From positions 434,001 through 498,000 of the forward strand of contig PNMZ01000002.1 of NCBI GenBank assembly GCA_013823945.1: a DNA stretch of 64,000 nucleotides, given 5' to 3'. Position 1 is the first letter of the stretch, and each line of letters begins with the position of its first letter. The translations under genes and the position numbers were made by a program. The notes beneath the pieces are model-generated. The model did not search any database and was not told where the DNA came from. It saw only the letters and a list, made by a program, of their open reading frames with translations. The stretch is from a bacterium. Its GTDB lineage: Bacteria > Armatimonadota > Fimbriimonadia > Fimbriimonadales > Fimbriimonadaceae. Positions 44,161-52,601 of this stretch are shown here, piece by piece.

Positions 44161-45352
44161 ACTCGCCGCCGACTCTCGGACGATTCGGCTGACCCCGAAC
44201 TGCACTTGGCGGTGCCGCAGGTGTCTCAGATGAGTTCCCTGCACCCGGACTTGTTGGCGGTGGGGCCTCACCTTTCACGGCATTCGGACTACCAAGGGCA
44301 ATAATGCGGTCAAATTCAAATGGATCTTTTGCTTTGTTTCTCGCTTCTTCAGCTTCTACAAAACCTGCTTCAACTAACTTAGACAACGATTGATCGAGAG
44401 TCTGCATTTTTTGTCGCGATCCGGTTTGGATGATCGAGCCTATCTGGTACGTTTTGTTCTCCCGAATCAAGTTCCGCACAGCACTTGTTGCGTTCAAGAT
44501 TTCAAACGCTGCAATCCGCCCCCGTCCATCTTTGCGACGAACAAGCGATTGACTCACAACGCCCAGTAAGTTGACCGACAACTGCATTCGAATTTGTTGC
44601 TGTTGATGCATCGGAAATACATCCACGATTCGATCAACTGTTTGAAGCGCATCAACCGTGTGAAGAGTGGCAAAAACCAAGTGACCGGTTTCAGCCGCAG
44701 TGATTGCAAGGTGGATCGTCTCCAAATCACGCATTTCCCCGACCAGAATTACATCCGGGTCTTGTCGCAAAACATATTTCAATGCGTTCGCGAAGCTGTG
44801 TGTATCCACATCCAATTCACGCTGATTGATCAAGGCTCGGTGATCATCGTGGACAAACTCAATCGGGTCTTCGACCGTCATGATGTGAACATCCTGCGTA
44901 CGATTAATTCGATCAATCATCGCCGCGAGAGTTGTTGATTTGCCACTTCCCGCTGGCCCCGTCACCAAAACCAAACCCCGAGGGCGCTCGATAAAATCAT
45001 AACATGCCGGCGGAAGATTCAAATCTTCCATCGAAGCCACATCGAATGGAATCACGCGAAAAACAGCCTGGGCATGCTCCCTTTGTTGGAATAGATTTCC
45101 CCGGAAACGAGCTACTCCGGTGATTTCGTGAGCAAAGTCCAGCTCCATATCCCGGTCAAACTTCTCAATCTGATCCGGTCGGAGCAAATTCTTGATTGAC
45201 GTGCGGAAGGTCGCATCATCAAAATGCGGCACTTCCTCCATCTCATAAAGCTCGCCATAAACACGGACATACACCTTGCCCGTATCCGTTTTGAAGTGGA
45301 GGTCAGACCCGTTCCGCTTCACGCACTCACGCAAAAGCTCTTCAATGTGCAA
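44159..45352 (-). CDS. PilT-type twitching motility ATPase, third of three
   Basis: PilT-type ATPases power retraction of type IV pili. The 397-residue protein has the amino-terminal PAS-like domain, the Walker A loop VTGPAGSGKSTTLAAMI near residue 135, VEDPIEFVHDDHRALINQRE, the Walker B region VILVGEMRDLETI and the His box GHLVFATLHT. A carboxy tail rich in Pro, Ala and Ser (about 365-397) is absent in the other two. Its start overlaps the preceding paralogue by 11 bases. Confidence 0.9.
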   Translation of the reverse strand: MHIEELLRECVKRNGSDLHFKTDTGKVYVRVYGELYEMEEVPHFDDATFRTSIKNLLRPDQIEKFDRDMELDFAHEITGVARFRGNLFQQREHAQAVFRVIPFDVASMEDLNLPPACYDFIERPRGLVLVTGPAGSGKSTTLAAMIDRINRTQDVHIMTVEDPIEFVHDDHRALINQRELDVDTHSFANALKYVLRQDPDVILVGEMRDLETIHLAITAAETGHLVFATLHTVDALQTVDRIVDVFPMHQQQQIRMQLSVNLLGVVSQSLVRRKDGRGRIAAFEILNATSAVRNLIRENKTYQIGSIIQTGSRQKMQTLDQSLSKLVEAGFVEAEEARNKAKDPFEFDRIIALGSPNAVKGEAPPPTSPGAGNSSETPAAPPSAVRGQPNRPRVGGE

Positions 45353-46436
45353 GGTTCGTTGCCTCCGCTAATCCTTCTTTCTCGGCCCGCCGGTGAAACT
45401 CCGCTGTATTGGAGCTTTTTACCAATGCGTGTTCGTAATCCACTCGTTTTTCTCTCAATAGTTTCAAAAGCGATCCATCCAAGGTTTGCATACCAAAATC
45501 AATCCCGGTTTGAATATGCGGCAGAATCTGGTGGGTTTTTCCGTCTCGAATCAAAGTTCGAATCGCCGGGGTGCAGACCATGACTTCGTGTGCCGCGACC
45601 CGTCCTTTGCCATCCTGTGTCGGCAAGAGAGTTTGAGAGACAACTGCCTGCAGGGTTACGCTCAACTGAGTTCGAATCTGCGCTTGTTGTTCGCTATCAA
45701 AAACGTCAACAATCCGGTCAATTGTTTGAGCCGCATCAACGGTGTGCAAGGTGCTGAAGACCAAGTGTCCGGTTTCTGCCGCCGTTATTGCAAGCTGAAT
45801 AGTCTCCAAGTCCCGCATTTCTCCGACCAAGATCACGTCAGGATTCTGCCGCATGACGTGTTTGAGCGCATCGGCAAAGCTGTGAGTATCTGTACCAAGT
45901 TCTCGCTGATTGACAATGCTCGACTTATCCTCGTGAACGTATTCAATCGGGTCTTCAACGGTGATGATGTGCCGGCGCACATTCATGTTGATGTGATTGA
46001 TCATTGCGGCAAGCGAGGTTGACTTCCCACTTCCCGTTGGACCAGTTACCAGGATAAGACCCCTTGGCAACAAGCTCAACCCTTTGGTAACCGGCGGCAA
46101 GCGAAGCTCATCAATTGTCCGAATTTCGTACGGAATCAATCGAAAAACTCCGCCAACTTGGTGGCGTTGCCAAAACAGATTGACCCGGAATCGAGCGAGA
46201 CCCGGAACTGCCACAGAAAGGTCACACTCCAAGAATTCGTAGAGCCTTTCCTTCCTCTCCGGGGTTAAGATGGATTGGAAAATCGTTTCCAATTCATCCC
46301 CGGGGATTGATTCAGCATCAACCCGAACCAAATCGCCACGAATGCGCATTATCGGAGGGTTGTTGGCTTTCAGGTGCAGGTCGCTCGCATCGCGCTCAAC
46401 GACCTGCCGCAATAGTGCTTCCAGCTTCGGATGCAT
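45342..46436 (-). CDS. pilT: PilT-type twitching motility ATPase, second of three
   Basis: This 364-residue protein fits classical PilT. The Walker A loop is VTGPTGSGKSTSLAAMI, followed by VEDPIEYVHEDKSSIVNQRE, Walker B VILVGEMRDLETI, and HLVFSTLHTVDAAQTIDRIV. The carboxy region TPAIRTLIRDGKTHQILPHI carries the AIRNLIRE-like motif that PilT needs for retraction. It lies nine bases after the first paralogue and overlaps the third, so all three are in one operon. Confidence 0.92.
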   Translation of the reverse strand: MHPKLEALLRQVVERDASDLHLKANNPPIMRIRGDLVRVDAESIPGDELETIFQSILTPERKERLYEFLECDLSVAVPGLARFRVNLFWQRHQVGGVFRLIPYEIRTIDELRLPPVTKGLSLLPRGLILVTGPTGSGKSTSLAAMINHINMNVRRHIITVEDPIEYVHEDKSSIVNQRELGTDTHSFADALKHVMRQNPDVILVGEMRDLETIQLAITAAETGHLVFSTLHTVDAAQTIDRIVDVFDSEQQAQIRTQLSVTLQAVVSQTLLPTQDGKGRVAAHEVMVCTPAIRTLIRDGKTHQILPHIQTGIDFGMQTLDGSLLKLLREKRVDYEHALVKSSNTAEFHRRAEKEGLAEATNLAH

Positions 46437-46445
46437 GGTCTTGTT

Positions 46446-47525
46446 TTACCGCCGCAGCATCTGCTTCAGTTCAGAAAGGATGCCCGCATAATTGTACGCG
46501 ACTTCCTCGGTGATGATGCCTGCCTTAACATAGCGCGCGAGTGATTGGTTCATCGTTTGCATACCCCAGAATCCGCCCTCGTTCATCAAGTGGTAAAGAT
46601 CGCCAAAGTTTCCGTCCTCAATCGCCTTGCTGACTGTCGGTGTACAGATCAAGATTTCTGCCGCAACAACCCGACCATTTCCATCCGCTCGCGGAACAAG
46701 CTTTTGAGCAACAACCGCTCGAAGAGAGTTGGAAAGTCGTTGTGATAAGTGAACCTTTTCATGCGGCGGGAACATATTGATGACCCGGTCAAGGGTTTCA
46801 TATGCCGAAGCGGTGTGTACCGTCGAGAAGACCAAGTGACCAGTTTCCCCAGCTTGGAGCGCAACGTTCATCGTGGTTGTGTCGCGCATTTCACCAACGA
46901 GAATGACGTCCGGAGCTTCCCGAACAACAGCACGCATTGCAGGATAGAAATCCTCTGTGTCAATCCCAATTTCGCGTTGACTGACGTAGCTGTTCTTGTC
47001 CTGGTGTTCAACCTCAAGCGGGTCTTCGATGGTGACGATGTGGCACCGTCGCTGCTCGTTGATAATATCGAGCAGAGCCGAAAGTGTTGTTGTTTTCCCT
47101 GACCCTGTCGGACCGGTAACCAGCACTAAGCCTTGGCGGTTCTTGGTGATTTCGGAAAGCGACGGCGGCATCCCCAATTCTTCGAGGGTTCGGATTCGGG
47201 AAGGAACGATCCGCATGACGGATGCAATCGTGCCTCTCTGGCTATAAACGTTGGTTCGCACCCGGCATTTCCCTTCCAAAACGAACGCCAAGTCCATTTC
47301 ACGGTTATCTAAAAACTTGTTCCATTGCCGCTCATTCATGACCGATCTCATCAATCGCTCAACATCATGCTCGGTCAGAACTGGCCATTCGCCGGGAAGA
47401 TCTCGAATGAAGCTGAATTGCTTCATTCTCGGTTTACTTCCAACCTTGAGGAAGATGTCAGAAGCGGTCTCGTTATAGCCGACTTCAATCAGTTCGCGGA
47501 TATCAATGGAAGCTGCGTCACGCAT
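46446..47525 (-). CDS. PilT/PilU-like ATPase, first of three
   Basis: This 359-residue ATPase has Walker A LVTGPTGSGKTTTLSALL, VEDPLEVEHQDKNSYVSQRE, Walker B VILVGEMRDTTTMNVAL and the His box GHLVFSTVHT. The carboxy region is less like PilT: where PilT has AIRNLIRE this has TPTVSKAIEDGNFGDLYHLM, which is closer to PilU-type proteins. It is the first ATPase gene after a signal-peptide protein, 11 bases downstream. It probably assists rather than replaces PilT. Confidence 0.88.
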   Translation of the reverse strand: MRDAASIDIRELIEVGYNETASDIFLKVGSKPRMKQFSFIRDLPGEWPVLTEHDVERLMRSVMNERQWNKFLDNREMDLAFVLEGKCRVRTNVYSQRGTIASVMRIVPSRIRTLEELGMPPSLSEITKNRQGLVLVTGPTGSGKTTTLSALLDIINEQRRCHIVTIEDPLEVEHQDKNSYVSQREIGIDTEDFYPAMRAVVREAPDVILVGEMRDTTTMNVALQAGETGHLVFSTVHTASAYETLDRVINMFPPHEKVHLSQRLSNSLRAVVAQKLVPRADGNGRVVAAEILICTPTVSKAIEDGNFGDLYHLMNEGGFWGMQTMNQSLARYVKAGIITEEVAYNYAGILSELKQMLRR

Positions 47526-47536
47526 AATGGGTTCTC

Positions 47537-48253
47537 TTATTTTTTCCGATTCTTCTGCCCGGGCCGAAGCAGGGCGAAGTATACCAAAGCCCCGGCAATC
47601 ACAATCCCAGAAATTAAGATCGGAAGAACAAATGGAGGCAACCCCGAAGGAGTTGCGGGTTTTTTAACAGGATCAGGCATTTCTGCTAAAGAACCAGGAA
47701 TTTTGATCAATCGAGTATCTTGGGTCAATACTTCAACACGGTACTCAATTCCGTCCGGCTCTTGAAGAATTTTCCCTTCCACCATAACCGCTTCATCCAC
47801 ATAACTTTGTAGCGAATTCGGACTCACTTTTTCACCGTCAAAGTGAATCAAAAAGCTTGATATCATCGGCGTAGAACTCCCCAGAAATGCTTTGACGAGT
47901 GCGTCAATGTGCAGTCGATCATTCTGTCGATCAATAAGATTGTCACATGCAAAAGTCGCCCTCAAAACGGAATCCCCTGATTCCGAGCCTAAATCCATGG
48001 GCTTGACTTGAAGCCCCCGAATCTCCGAACCAGCGAATTTGCCAACTAGCGTAGCCTGTAGTTGAAGCAATGATGGACTGTAGCTTGGGTCTCGCACTGT
48101 TACCGTAACCATGTCTGATCCCATCTCTGGCTTCTTGACGACAATGAAGACTTGCGGAGGTGTTGCGAACGGAATTTCTTGCTTTCCTCCTTCCCCCTGG
48201 CCAAAGCCCAGGGCCATCACTCCCACCAAAACCACCGTCATCAGCCAACGCAC
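47537..48253 (-). CDS. Exported protein with carboxy membrane anchor, upstream of pilT genes
   Basis: This 238-residue protein has a signal peptide (MTVVLVGVMALGFGQ) and one carboxy membrane helix (about 208-228, FVLPILISGIVIAGALVYF) followed by a basic tail. The part between them lies outside the membrane and is beta-rich. The GTG at 48253 is used; an ATG four codons later also works. The tail-anchored layout and its place in front of three PilT genes suggest a link to the pilus, but no family is recognised. Confidence 0.7.
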   Translation of the reverse strand: MRWLMTVVLVGVMALGFGQGEGGKQEIPFATPPQVFIVVKKPEMGSDMVTVTVRDPSYSPSLLQLQATLVGKFAGSEIRGLQVKPMDLGSESGDSVLRATFACDNLIDRQNDRLHIDALVKAFLGSSTPMISSFLIHFDGEKVSPNSLQSYVDEAVMVEGKILQEPDGIEYRVEVLTQDTRLIKIPGSLAEMPDPVKKPATPSGLPPFVLPILISGIVIAGALVYFALLRPGQKNRKK

Positions 48254-48403
48254 GCCAAAAGTATGACTCGTTCAAACTCTCAAGTCCGGCAATTTCTCCT
48301 TCAAAACCGCCTAGATGTGGAACAAAAAAGTAAAAACTGCGTAAACACGCAAACAGAGCCGATATAATACGCGTCTCTTTGAGGAGCAAATCGCTACAAA
48401 ACT

Positions 48404-48901
48404 ATGGAAGAACTCGAAATTGAACAGAGAGCCCCTGTCCTCCTGACGGCAGGCGGACACGCTCGGCTCAAAGAAGAGCTCAAGCATCTCACGGTGAACA
48501 AGCGAGCCGAGATTGCCGAGCGCATTCGGGACAGCAAAGATCACGGGGAATTTAGTGAAGATAATAATGAGCTAGATGAGATCAAAATTGAGCAAGGAAT
48601 GGTCGAGAGTCGTATTTCGGAACTCAAATCTATTCTCTCCGGAGCAGAAATTTTTGATCCAAGTCAACTTTCCACCGATGAAGTCGACCTCGGTCTCTTC
48701 GTGACTGTCGAGGATATCGACCGAGACTTCCAATTTGAAGTTCAAATCGTTGCCAGTATTGAAGCCAACGCCGATATGGATATGATCAGCGAGGAATCGC
48801 CGATGGGGAACGCTCTCATGAACCTCAAGGTAGGCGAGGTCGCCGAGTTTGAAGCTCCAGCCGGAACGCTTCGCTACAAAGTCATCAAAATTCGCGCTTA
48901 A
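48404..48901 (+). CDS. greA: Transcription elongation factor GreA
   Basis: GreA rescues stalled RNA polymerase by stimulating transcript cleavage. The 165-residue protein has the coiled-coil domain (about 15-85), whose acidic tip EDNNELDEI enters the polymerase channel, and the globular carboxy domain with SPMGNALMNLKVGEVAEFEA. Length is normal. It precedes secE and nusG on the same strand, with a possible weak terminator between. Confidence 0.94.
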   Translation: MEELEIEQRAPVLLTAGGHARLKEELKHLTVNKRAEIAERIRDSKDHGEFSEDNNELDEIKIEQGMVESRISELKSILSGAEIFDPSQLSTDEVDLGLFVTVEDIDRDFQFEVQIVASIEANADMDMISEESPMGNALMNLKVGEVAEFEAPAGTLRYKVIKIRA

Positions 48902-48912
48902 ATTCAAAAGTT

Positions 48913-48947
48913 AACGGGCCTATAACATGCGGAGGCCCGTTCTCCCA
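48913..48947 (+). terminator. Weak hairpin after greA
   Basis: AACGGGCCT (48913-48921) pairs with AGGCCCGTT (48933-48941). It is followed by CTCCC rather than a T run, so termination would be inefficient. Confidence 0.45.
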
Positions 48948-49001
48948 ATGGTAAGATCATGGAATCCCCCCTTTTGCGGAAAAGCTACCGCATTGGAGAA
49001 C

Positions 49002-49259
49002 ATGAAAACCATGACCGACAAACCCGAAGGGCAACAGCCGAGATCGAGCGGCAAACTGCCGACCCCACAGGTACGCCGTGGGCTTGGCAGCTTTTTTAAA
49101 GATTTGAAACGCGAAGCCCGCCAAGTCACATGGCCGACTCCCCAAGAGACCACGCGACTGACCGGAACGGTCATTGCTGTGTGCGCCCTCGTTGCCGGAT
49201 TCCTCTTCATCCTCGGGTTCCTTGTTCAAGGTCTCTTCCGAATCTTGGGGGTTCAATAA
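49002..49259 (+). CDS. secE: Preprotein translocase subunit SecE
   Basis: SecE is an essential small subunit of the SecYEG channel. The 85-residue protein has the conserved cytoplasmic segment LGSFFKDLKREARQVTWPTP, then one membrane helix (about 55-78, TGTVIAVCALVAGFLFIL). The ATG at 49002 follows GGAG closely; another ATG three codons later (49011) has better spacing. nusG follows after three bases. A tRNA-Trp gene is often found upstream of secE in other bacteria but is not seen here. Confidence 0.93.
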   Translation: MKTMTDKPEGQQPRSSGKLPTPQVRRGLGSFFKDLKREARQVTWPTPQETTRLTGTVIAVCALVAGFLFILGFLVQGLFRILGVQ

Positions 49260-49262
49260 GAA

Positions 49263-49790
49263 ATGGCTCGTTCTTGGTATGCAGTCCACACTATTTCTGG
49301 GCACGAAAAGAAAGTTAGTGAGCTTCTGCGTCGCCGAGCCGACATGATGAACCTTTGGAATGTTGATGTTTTTGAGATCATGATTCCAACGGAAAAGGAA
49401 CTAGTGAACCGAAACGGCAAGCGAGCCGAGCGCGACCGAAAAGTTTTCCCTGGGTACATCTTGGTGAATATGTATCTCACCGATGACTCGTTCAAACTCG
49501 TTAAAGGCACGTCAGGTGTCACGGGTTTCGTGAGTAGCGGTTCAAAACCCGTTCCGATGGAAGATTACGAAGTTCGTCGAATTTTGACGAACCTTGAACA
49601 GAGTCAAGAAGTCCCCAAAATCGCTTTCAACAAAACCGACATCGTTCGCGTTGTCGAAGGGCCATTTGCTGACTACACTGGTCGGATTGAAGAAGTTAAT
49701 CCGGATCGCGAAAAAGTCAAGGTGATGATCTCAATTTTCGGTCGCGACACAGCCGTCGAGCTCGATTTCGCTCACGTTCAAAAAGAATAG
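49263..49790 (+). CDS. nusG: Transcription termination/antitermination factor NusG
   Basis: NusG binds RNA polymerase and couples it to ribosomes or Rho. The 175-residue protein has the NGN domain (opening ARSWYAVHTISGHEKKVSEL) and the KOW domain near the end, FNKTDIVRVVEGPFADYTGR. Length is normal. A strong terminator follows, and the usual next genes rplK and rplA are absent; the neighbouring gene is instead the convergent feo cluster. Confidence 0.96.
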   Translation: MARSWYAVHTISGHEKKVSELLRRRADMMNLWNVDVFEIMIPTEKELVNRNGKRAERDRKVFPGYILVNMYLTDDSFKLVKGTSGVTGFVSSGSKPVPMEDYEVRRILTNLEQSQEVPKIAFNKTDIVRVVEGPFADYTGRIEEVNPDREKVKVMISIFGRDTAVELDFAHVQKE

Positions 49791-49809
49791 GTTTCGGTCT
49801 CGGCTATTA

Positions 49810-49848
49810 AATAGTGGGCAAAGCCACTGACTTTGCCCACTATTTTTT
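49810..49848 (+). terminator. Rho-independent terminator after nusG
   Basis: The 14-base stem AATAGTGGGCAAAG (49810-49823) pairs with 49831-49844 and runs into TTTTTT. It closes the secE-nusG transcript. Confidence 0.93.
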
Positions 49849-49985
49849 GACGATGACCATCTAGTGATCAGAGTGTGGGGTTTTTCGAGGTGGAAGAATC
49901 AGCTTTGGAATATGGAATGTTGTTCACAGATATCCTATACTTTCAATATTCTTCGATCGAAAACATATAAATTGTGAAGGAGTGT

Positions 49986-50150
49986 CTACTGACGAGGATT
50001 CATTGCGTCTTTGATTGCGCATCCGCATGAATCTCCGCAGCTTTTACAGCTTCCCTTTTCTCCGCGACTCGCCATCACAACTCGTCGAATCAAGAACCCT
50101 GCTGAAGCCCCAACAATCAGCCCCACCGTTAGAATCTCGGGCCAACTCAT
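49986..50150 (-). CDS. FeoB-associated Cys-rich membrane protein
   Basis: This 54-residue protein has one membrane helix at its start (WPEILTVGLIVGASAGFLI) and a cysteine-rich cytoplasmic tail with CKSCGDSCGCAIKD. Such proteins sit beside feoB and may take part in ferrous iron handling or regulation. The ATG at 50150 overlaps the feoB stop (ATGA), which fixes the start; the frame is open further upstream in feoB. Confidence 0.85.
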   Translation of the reverse strand: MSWPEILTVGLIVGASAGFLIRRVVMASRGEKGSCKSCGDSCGCAIKDAMNPRQ

Positions 50151-52339
50151 CCGCCAAACATCCTCCCGACTTGTTGAATCGCCACACTCAAGATATACGC
50201 CAATGCGGTCATATAACCAAATGCGAACCAGGCCCACTTCCAACTATTTGTCTCACGCTTGATCGCCGCCAAAGTTGCCATACATTGACAACACAAGGCA
50301 AAGAACACCATCAGGCTTACCGCCGTCCACGGTGTCATCAGCGGCCTTCCGTCCGGCCAAGTCGCTGAGTTGATCGAATCTTTGAGGCTGGCTGACTCCT
50401 CATCGACATCGCCGCCAGTTCCAAAGAGAATTCCCATTGCCGGAACAACGACCTCTCGCGCTGGGAATGCCGCCAAAATGGCCGTCGTCAATCGCCAGTC
50501 AAACCCGGCCGGTACGAAGACCGGTTCAATTGCTCGACCGAACCGACCCAAGATCGAATCTTCCCGTTGTCGCAACTCGGCATATTGATCAAAACCAGAA
50601 TCCTCCGCCACAACTTTCCCTTGCCCGACCCACTCTTTTTCGTAGGCAGCGGTGTCACCTCGCGGGAAATAAAGCAAAGCCCATATCAAAACCGTCATCG
50701 CAAAGATAATTGTTCCGGCTGTTACCAAGAACACTTTGGCGCGAGAAAAAACCGTCAGCACAACATCTTTCCAGCGTGGCCACTGGTACTTGGGCAACTC
50801 CATCATGAAGGGTAGACGCTTCCCTTTGAACCACCCTTTGTTCAAAATCAAAACAATCGGAATGGCAACGGCTAGACCAATGAAATGCATGAAGAACAGA
50901 CTGAGTCCCGCCCAAACTGCTCCAAATCGAGGCTCAATCACTGCTCCGATCAGCAATACGTAAACCGGCAAACGAGCAGAGCAACTCATCAACGGCGCGA
51001 CCAGAATGGTCATCATTCGGCTGCGCTGATCCGGCATGACTCGGGCTGCCATGATGCCCGGTATTGCGCAGGCAAAACTACTCAACAGTGGAATAAATGC
51101 CCGCCCGTTCAATCCACACCATCCGAGAAGCCGATCCATCAAGAACGCCGCCCGAGCCATATAGCCGGTACCCTCAAGTACGGAAATAAAGAGGAACAGA
51201 ATCATGATCTGAGGCAAGAAGATCACAACACTTCCTATTCCCTCAATAATCCCGTCTACAACGAGACTTTGTAAAACCGGTGTGCCCTCAAGCAATCCTC
51301 CAACGACCCCCGCGACGGCCGACTTGCCCGCATCGATCAAGTCCATAAATGGGGCAGCAAATGTGTAAATCGATTGAAATACGGCATACATAATCCCCAA
51401 AAAAATGACAAGGCCAAAAACGCGGTGAGTCAGCAAAGCATCTACCATCTCCGTTTTGGTTCGACCCCTTGGGACACTCGGCAAAACGTAGCTCTCAGAT
51501 TTGACGCGGCTTGCCCATGCATACCGACTCTGAGCATCGACCGTTCGAGCCTGAACATTCGCCCCAAAGATGAGCTTGCGCTCTTCTTCGACCACCGCCC
51601 ATAGTTCAGGTATTTCTCTAAATCGATCTCCTGTCGAACAATTCTCGTCCATGAGGACGCACCGGGCTTCGGTCGGCTTGAGGTCAATTCCTTTGCGGTT
51701 CATCTGCTCAACTACCCGCGCAGCCGCATCGGTGACAATTTTCGGGAATCCGAGATCAAGCTCTAGCTCGCGGGGCTCAGCAATTGCCCTGCCCATAGCC
51801 TCGCGAAGCTCTTTCAAACCTTCGTTCTTGTGCGAGACGACGGGAATAACCTCACAACCTAAGTGATTACTCAGAACAGCGAGATCAATTTCCCCTTTCT
51901 CTCGATGCACTACGTCGGTCAGCGTCAATCCAACGACGACATTGAGGTTTGTTTCCGCAAGTTGGCTAAACAGAAATAGATTCCTTTCAAGATTGGAAGC
52001 GTCCATCACATAGACGACCAAATCAGGCGAGGTGCTTTCATCGAGTAGTGCCTCGACCGCTACTTCCTCATCAGTAGAAATAGCCGCGAGCGAATACAAC
52101 CCTGGAACGTCAACAATCTCCGCTGGCTTGCCCTCAATTTCGACTTGTCCGGAGACTTTTTCAACCGTCACTCCGGGATAGTTGCCAACTTTCTGTCGAG
52201 CACCAGTCAGAGCGTTGAATAGGCTAGTCTTCCCCGCATTAGGGTTTCCAACTAACGCAATAAGTGGCTGAGTGCGATCACTCTCGGTAACGACTACCGA
52301 ATCAATCAAGCTCGACAAGGCGAAGGCACTCCACTTCAC
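50147..52339 (-). CDS. feoB: Ferrous iron transporter FeoB
   Basis: FeoB imports ferrous iron. The 730-residue protein has the GTPase domain (G1 GNPNAGKTSLFNALTG near residue 31, G3 DVPGLYSL), a helical regulatory domain and a polytopic membrane part. The membrane part carries LSSFACAIPGIMAARV and the second Gate-type segment LAAFPAREVVVPAMG. The start is uncertain: the ATG at 52339 lies 38 bases inside feoA, and TTG codons at 52318 or 52309 are alternatives nearer the feoA stop. The small Cys-rich gene overlaps its end. Confidence 0.94.
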   Translation of the reverse strand: MKWSAFALSSLIDSVVVTESDRTQPLIALVGNPNAGKTSLFNALTGARQKVGNYPGVTVEKVSGQVEIEGKPAEIVDVPGLYSLAAISTDEEVAVEALLDESTSPDLVVYVMDASNLERNLFLFSQLAETNLNVVVGLTLTDVVHREKGEIDLAVLSNHLGCEVIPVVSHKNEGLKELREAMGRAIAEPRELELDLGFPKIVTDAAARVVEQMNRKGIDLKPTEARCVLMDENCSTGDRFREIPELWAVVEEERKLIFGANVQARTVDAQSRYAWASRVKSESYVLPSVPRGRTKTEMVDALLTHRVFGLVIFLGIMYAVFQSIYTFAAPFMDLIDAGKSAVAGVVGGLLEGTPVLQSLVVDGIIEGIGSVVIFLPQIMILFLFISVLEGTGYMARAAFLMDRLLGWCGLNGRAFIPLLSSFACAIPGIMAARVMPDQRSRMMTILVAPLMSCSARLPVYVLLIGAVIEPRFGAVWAGLSLFFMHFIGLAVAIPIVLILNKGWFKGKRLPFMMELPKYQWPRWKDVVLTVFSRAKVFLVTAGTIIFAMTVLIWALLYFPRGDTAAYEKEWVGQGKVVAEDSGFDQYAELRQREDSILGRFGRAIEPVFVPAGFDWRLTTAILAAFPAREVVVPAMGILFGTGGDVDEESASLKDSINSATWPDGRPLMTPWTAVSLMVFFALCCQCMATLAAIKRETNSWKWAWFAFGYMTALAYILSVAIQQVGRMFGG

Positions 52340-52544
52340 TTTGGCGGACGCACAACCGATAACCGCGTAATTCTAATTCCATCGGATCTCCCAACGGAGC
52401 AATTTTGGTAACTTTGAACTCAGTCCCCGGAATCAAACCCAATTCAAGCAATCGCGTATGCAGGGCCTCTTCGTCCCCAACCGATTCAATACGCGCCCGC
52501 ATTCCTCGTCGAAGGTCTTTTGCAGATATCACCCGCTCCGCCAT
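52302..52544 (-). CDS. feoA: Ferrous iron transport protein FeoA
   Basis: FeoA is a small SH3-like protein that binds FeoB and is needed for iron uptake. The 80-residue protein has LRRGMRARIESVGDEEALHT, LLELGLIPGTEFKVTKIAPL and the closing YRLCVRQSEVECLRLVEL. The ATG at 52544 is chosen because AAGGTGA sits six bases upstream; a GTG at 52553 is the other choice. A symmetric AT-rich sequence immediately upstream may be an iron-regulator operator. Confidence 0.92.
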   Translation of the reverse strand: MAERVISAKDLRRGMRARIESVGDEEALHTRLLELGLIPGTEFKVTKIAPLGDPMELELRGYRLCVRQSEVECLRLVELD

Positions 52545-52554
52545 TTCAATCACC

Positions 52555-52583
52555 TTTTAATCTTACATTAAAAGTAAAGATTG
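52555..52583 (-). promoter_or_regulatory. Candidate metal-regulator operator before feoA
   Basis: TTTTAAT-CTTAC-ATTAAAA (52555-52573) is a perfect 7-base inverted repeat with a five-base spacer. A second overlapping inverted repeat uses AATCTTAC and GTAAAGATT (52559-52582). It starts 11 bases upstream of the feoA ATG. Fur or DtxR-type binding is inferred from position and symmetry only. Confidence 0.4.
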
Positions 52584-52601
52584 AATCGGGCCGCATACCC
52601 A

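Noticed and set aside
48902-49001. Expected tRNA-Trp gene before secE
   Set aside because: No cloverleaf can be drawn; only a hairpin that fits a weak terminator of greA.
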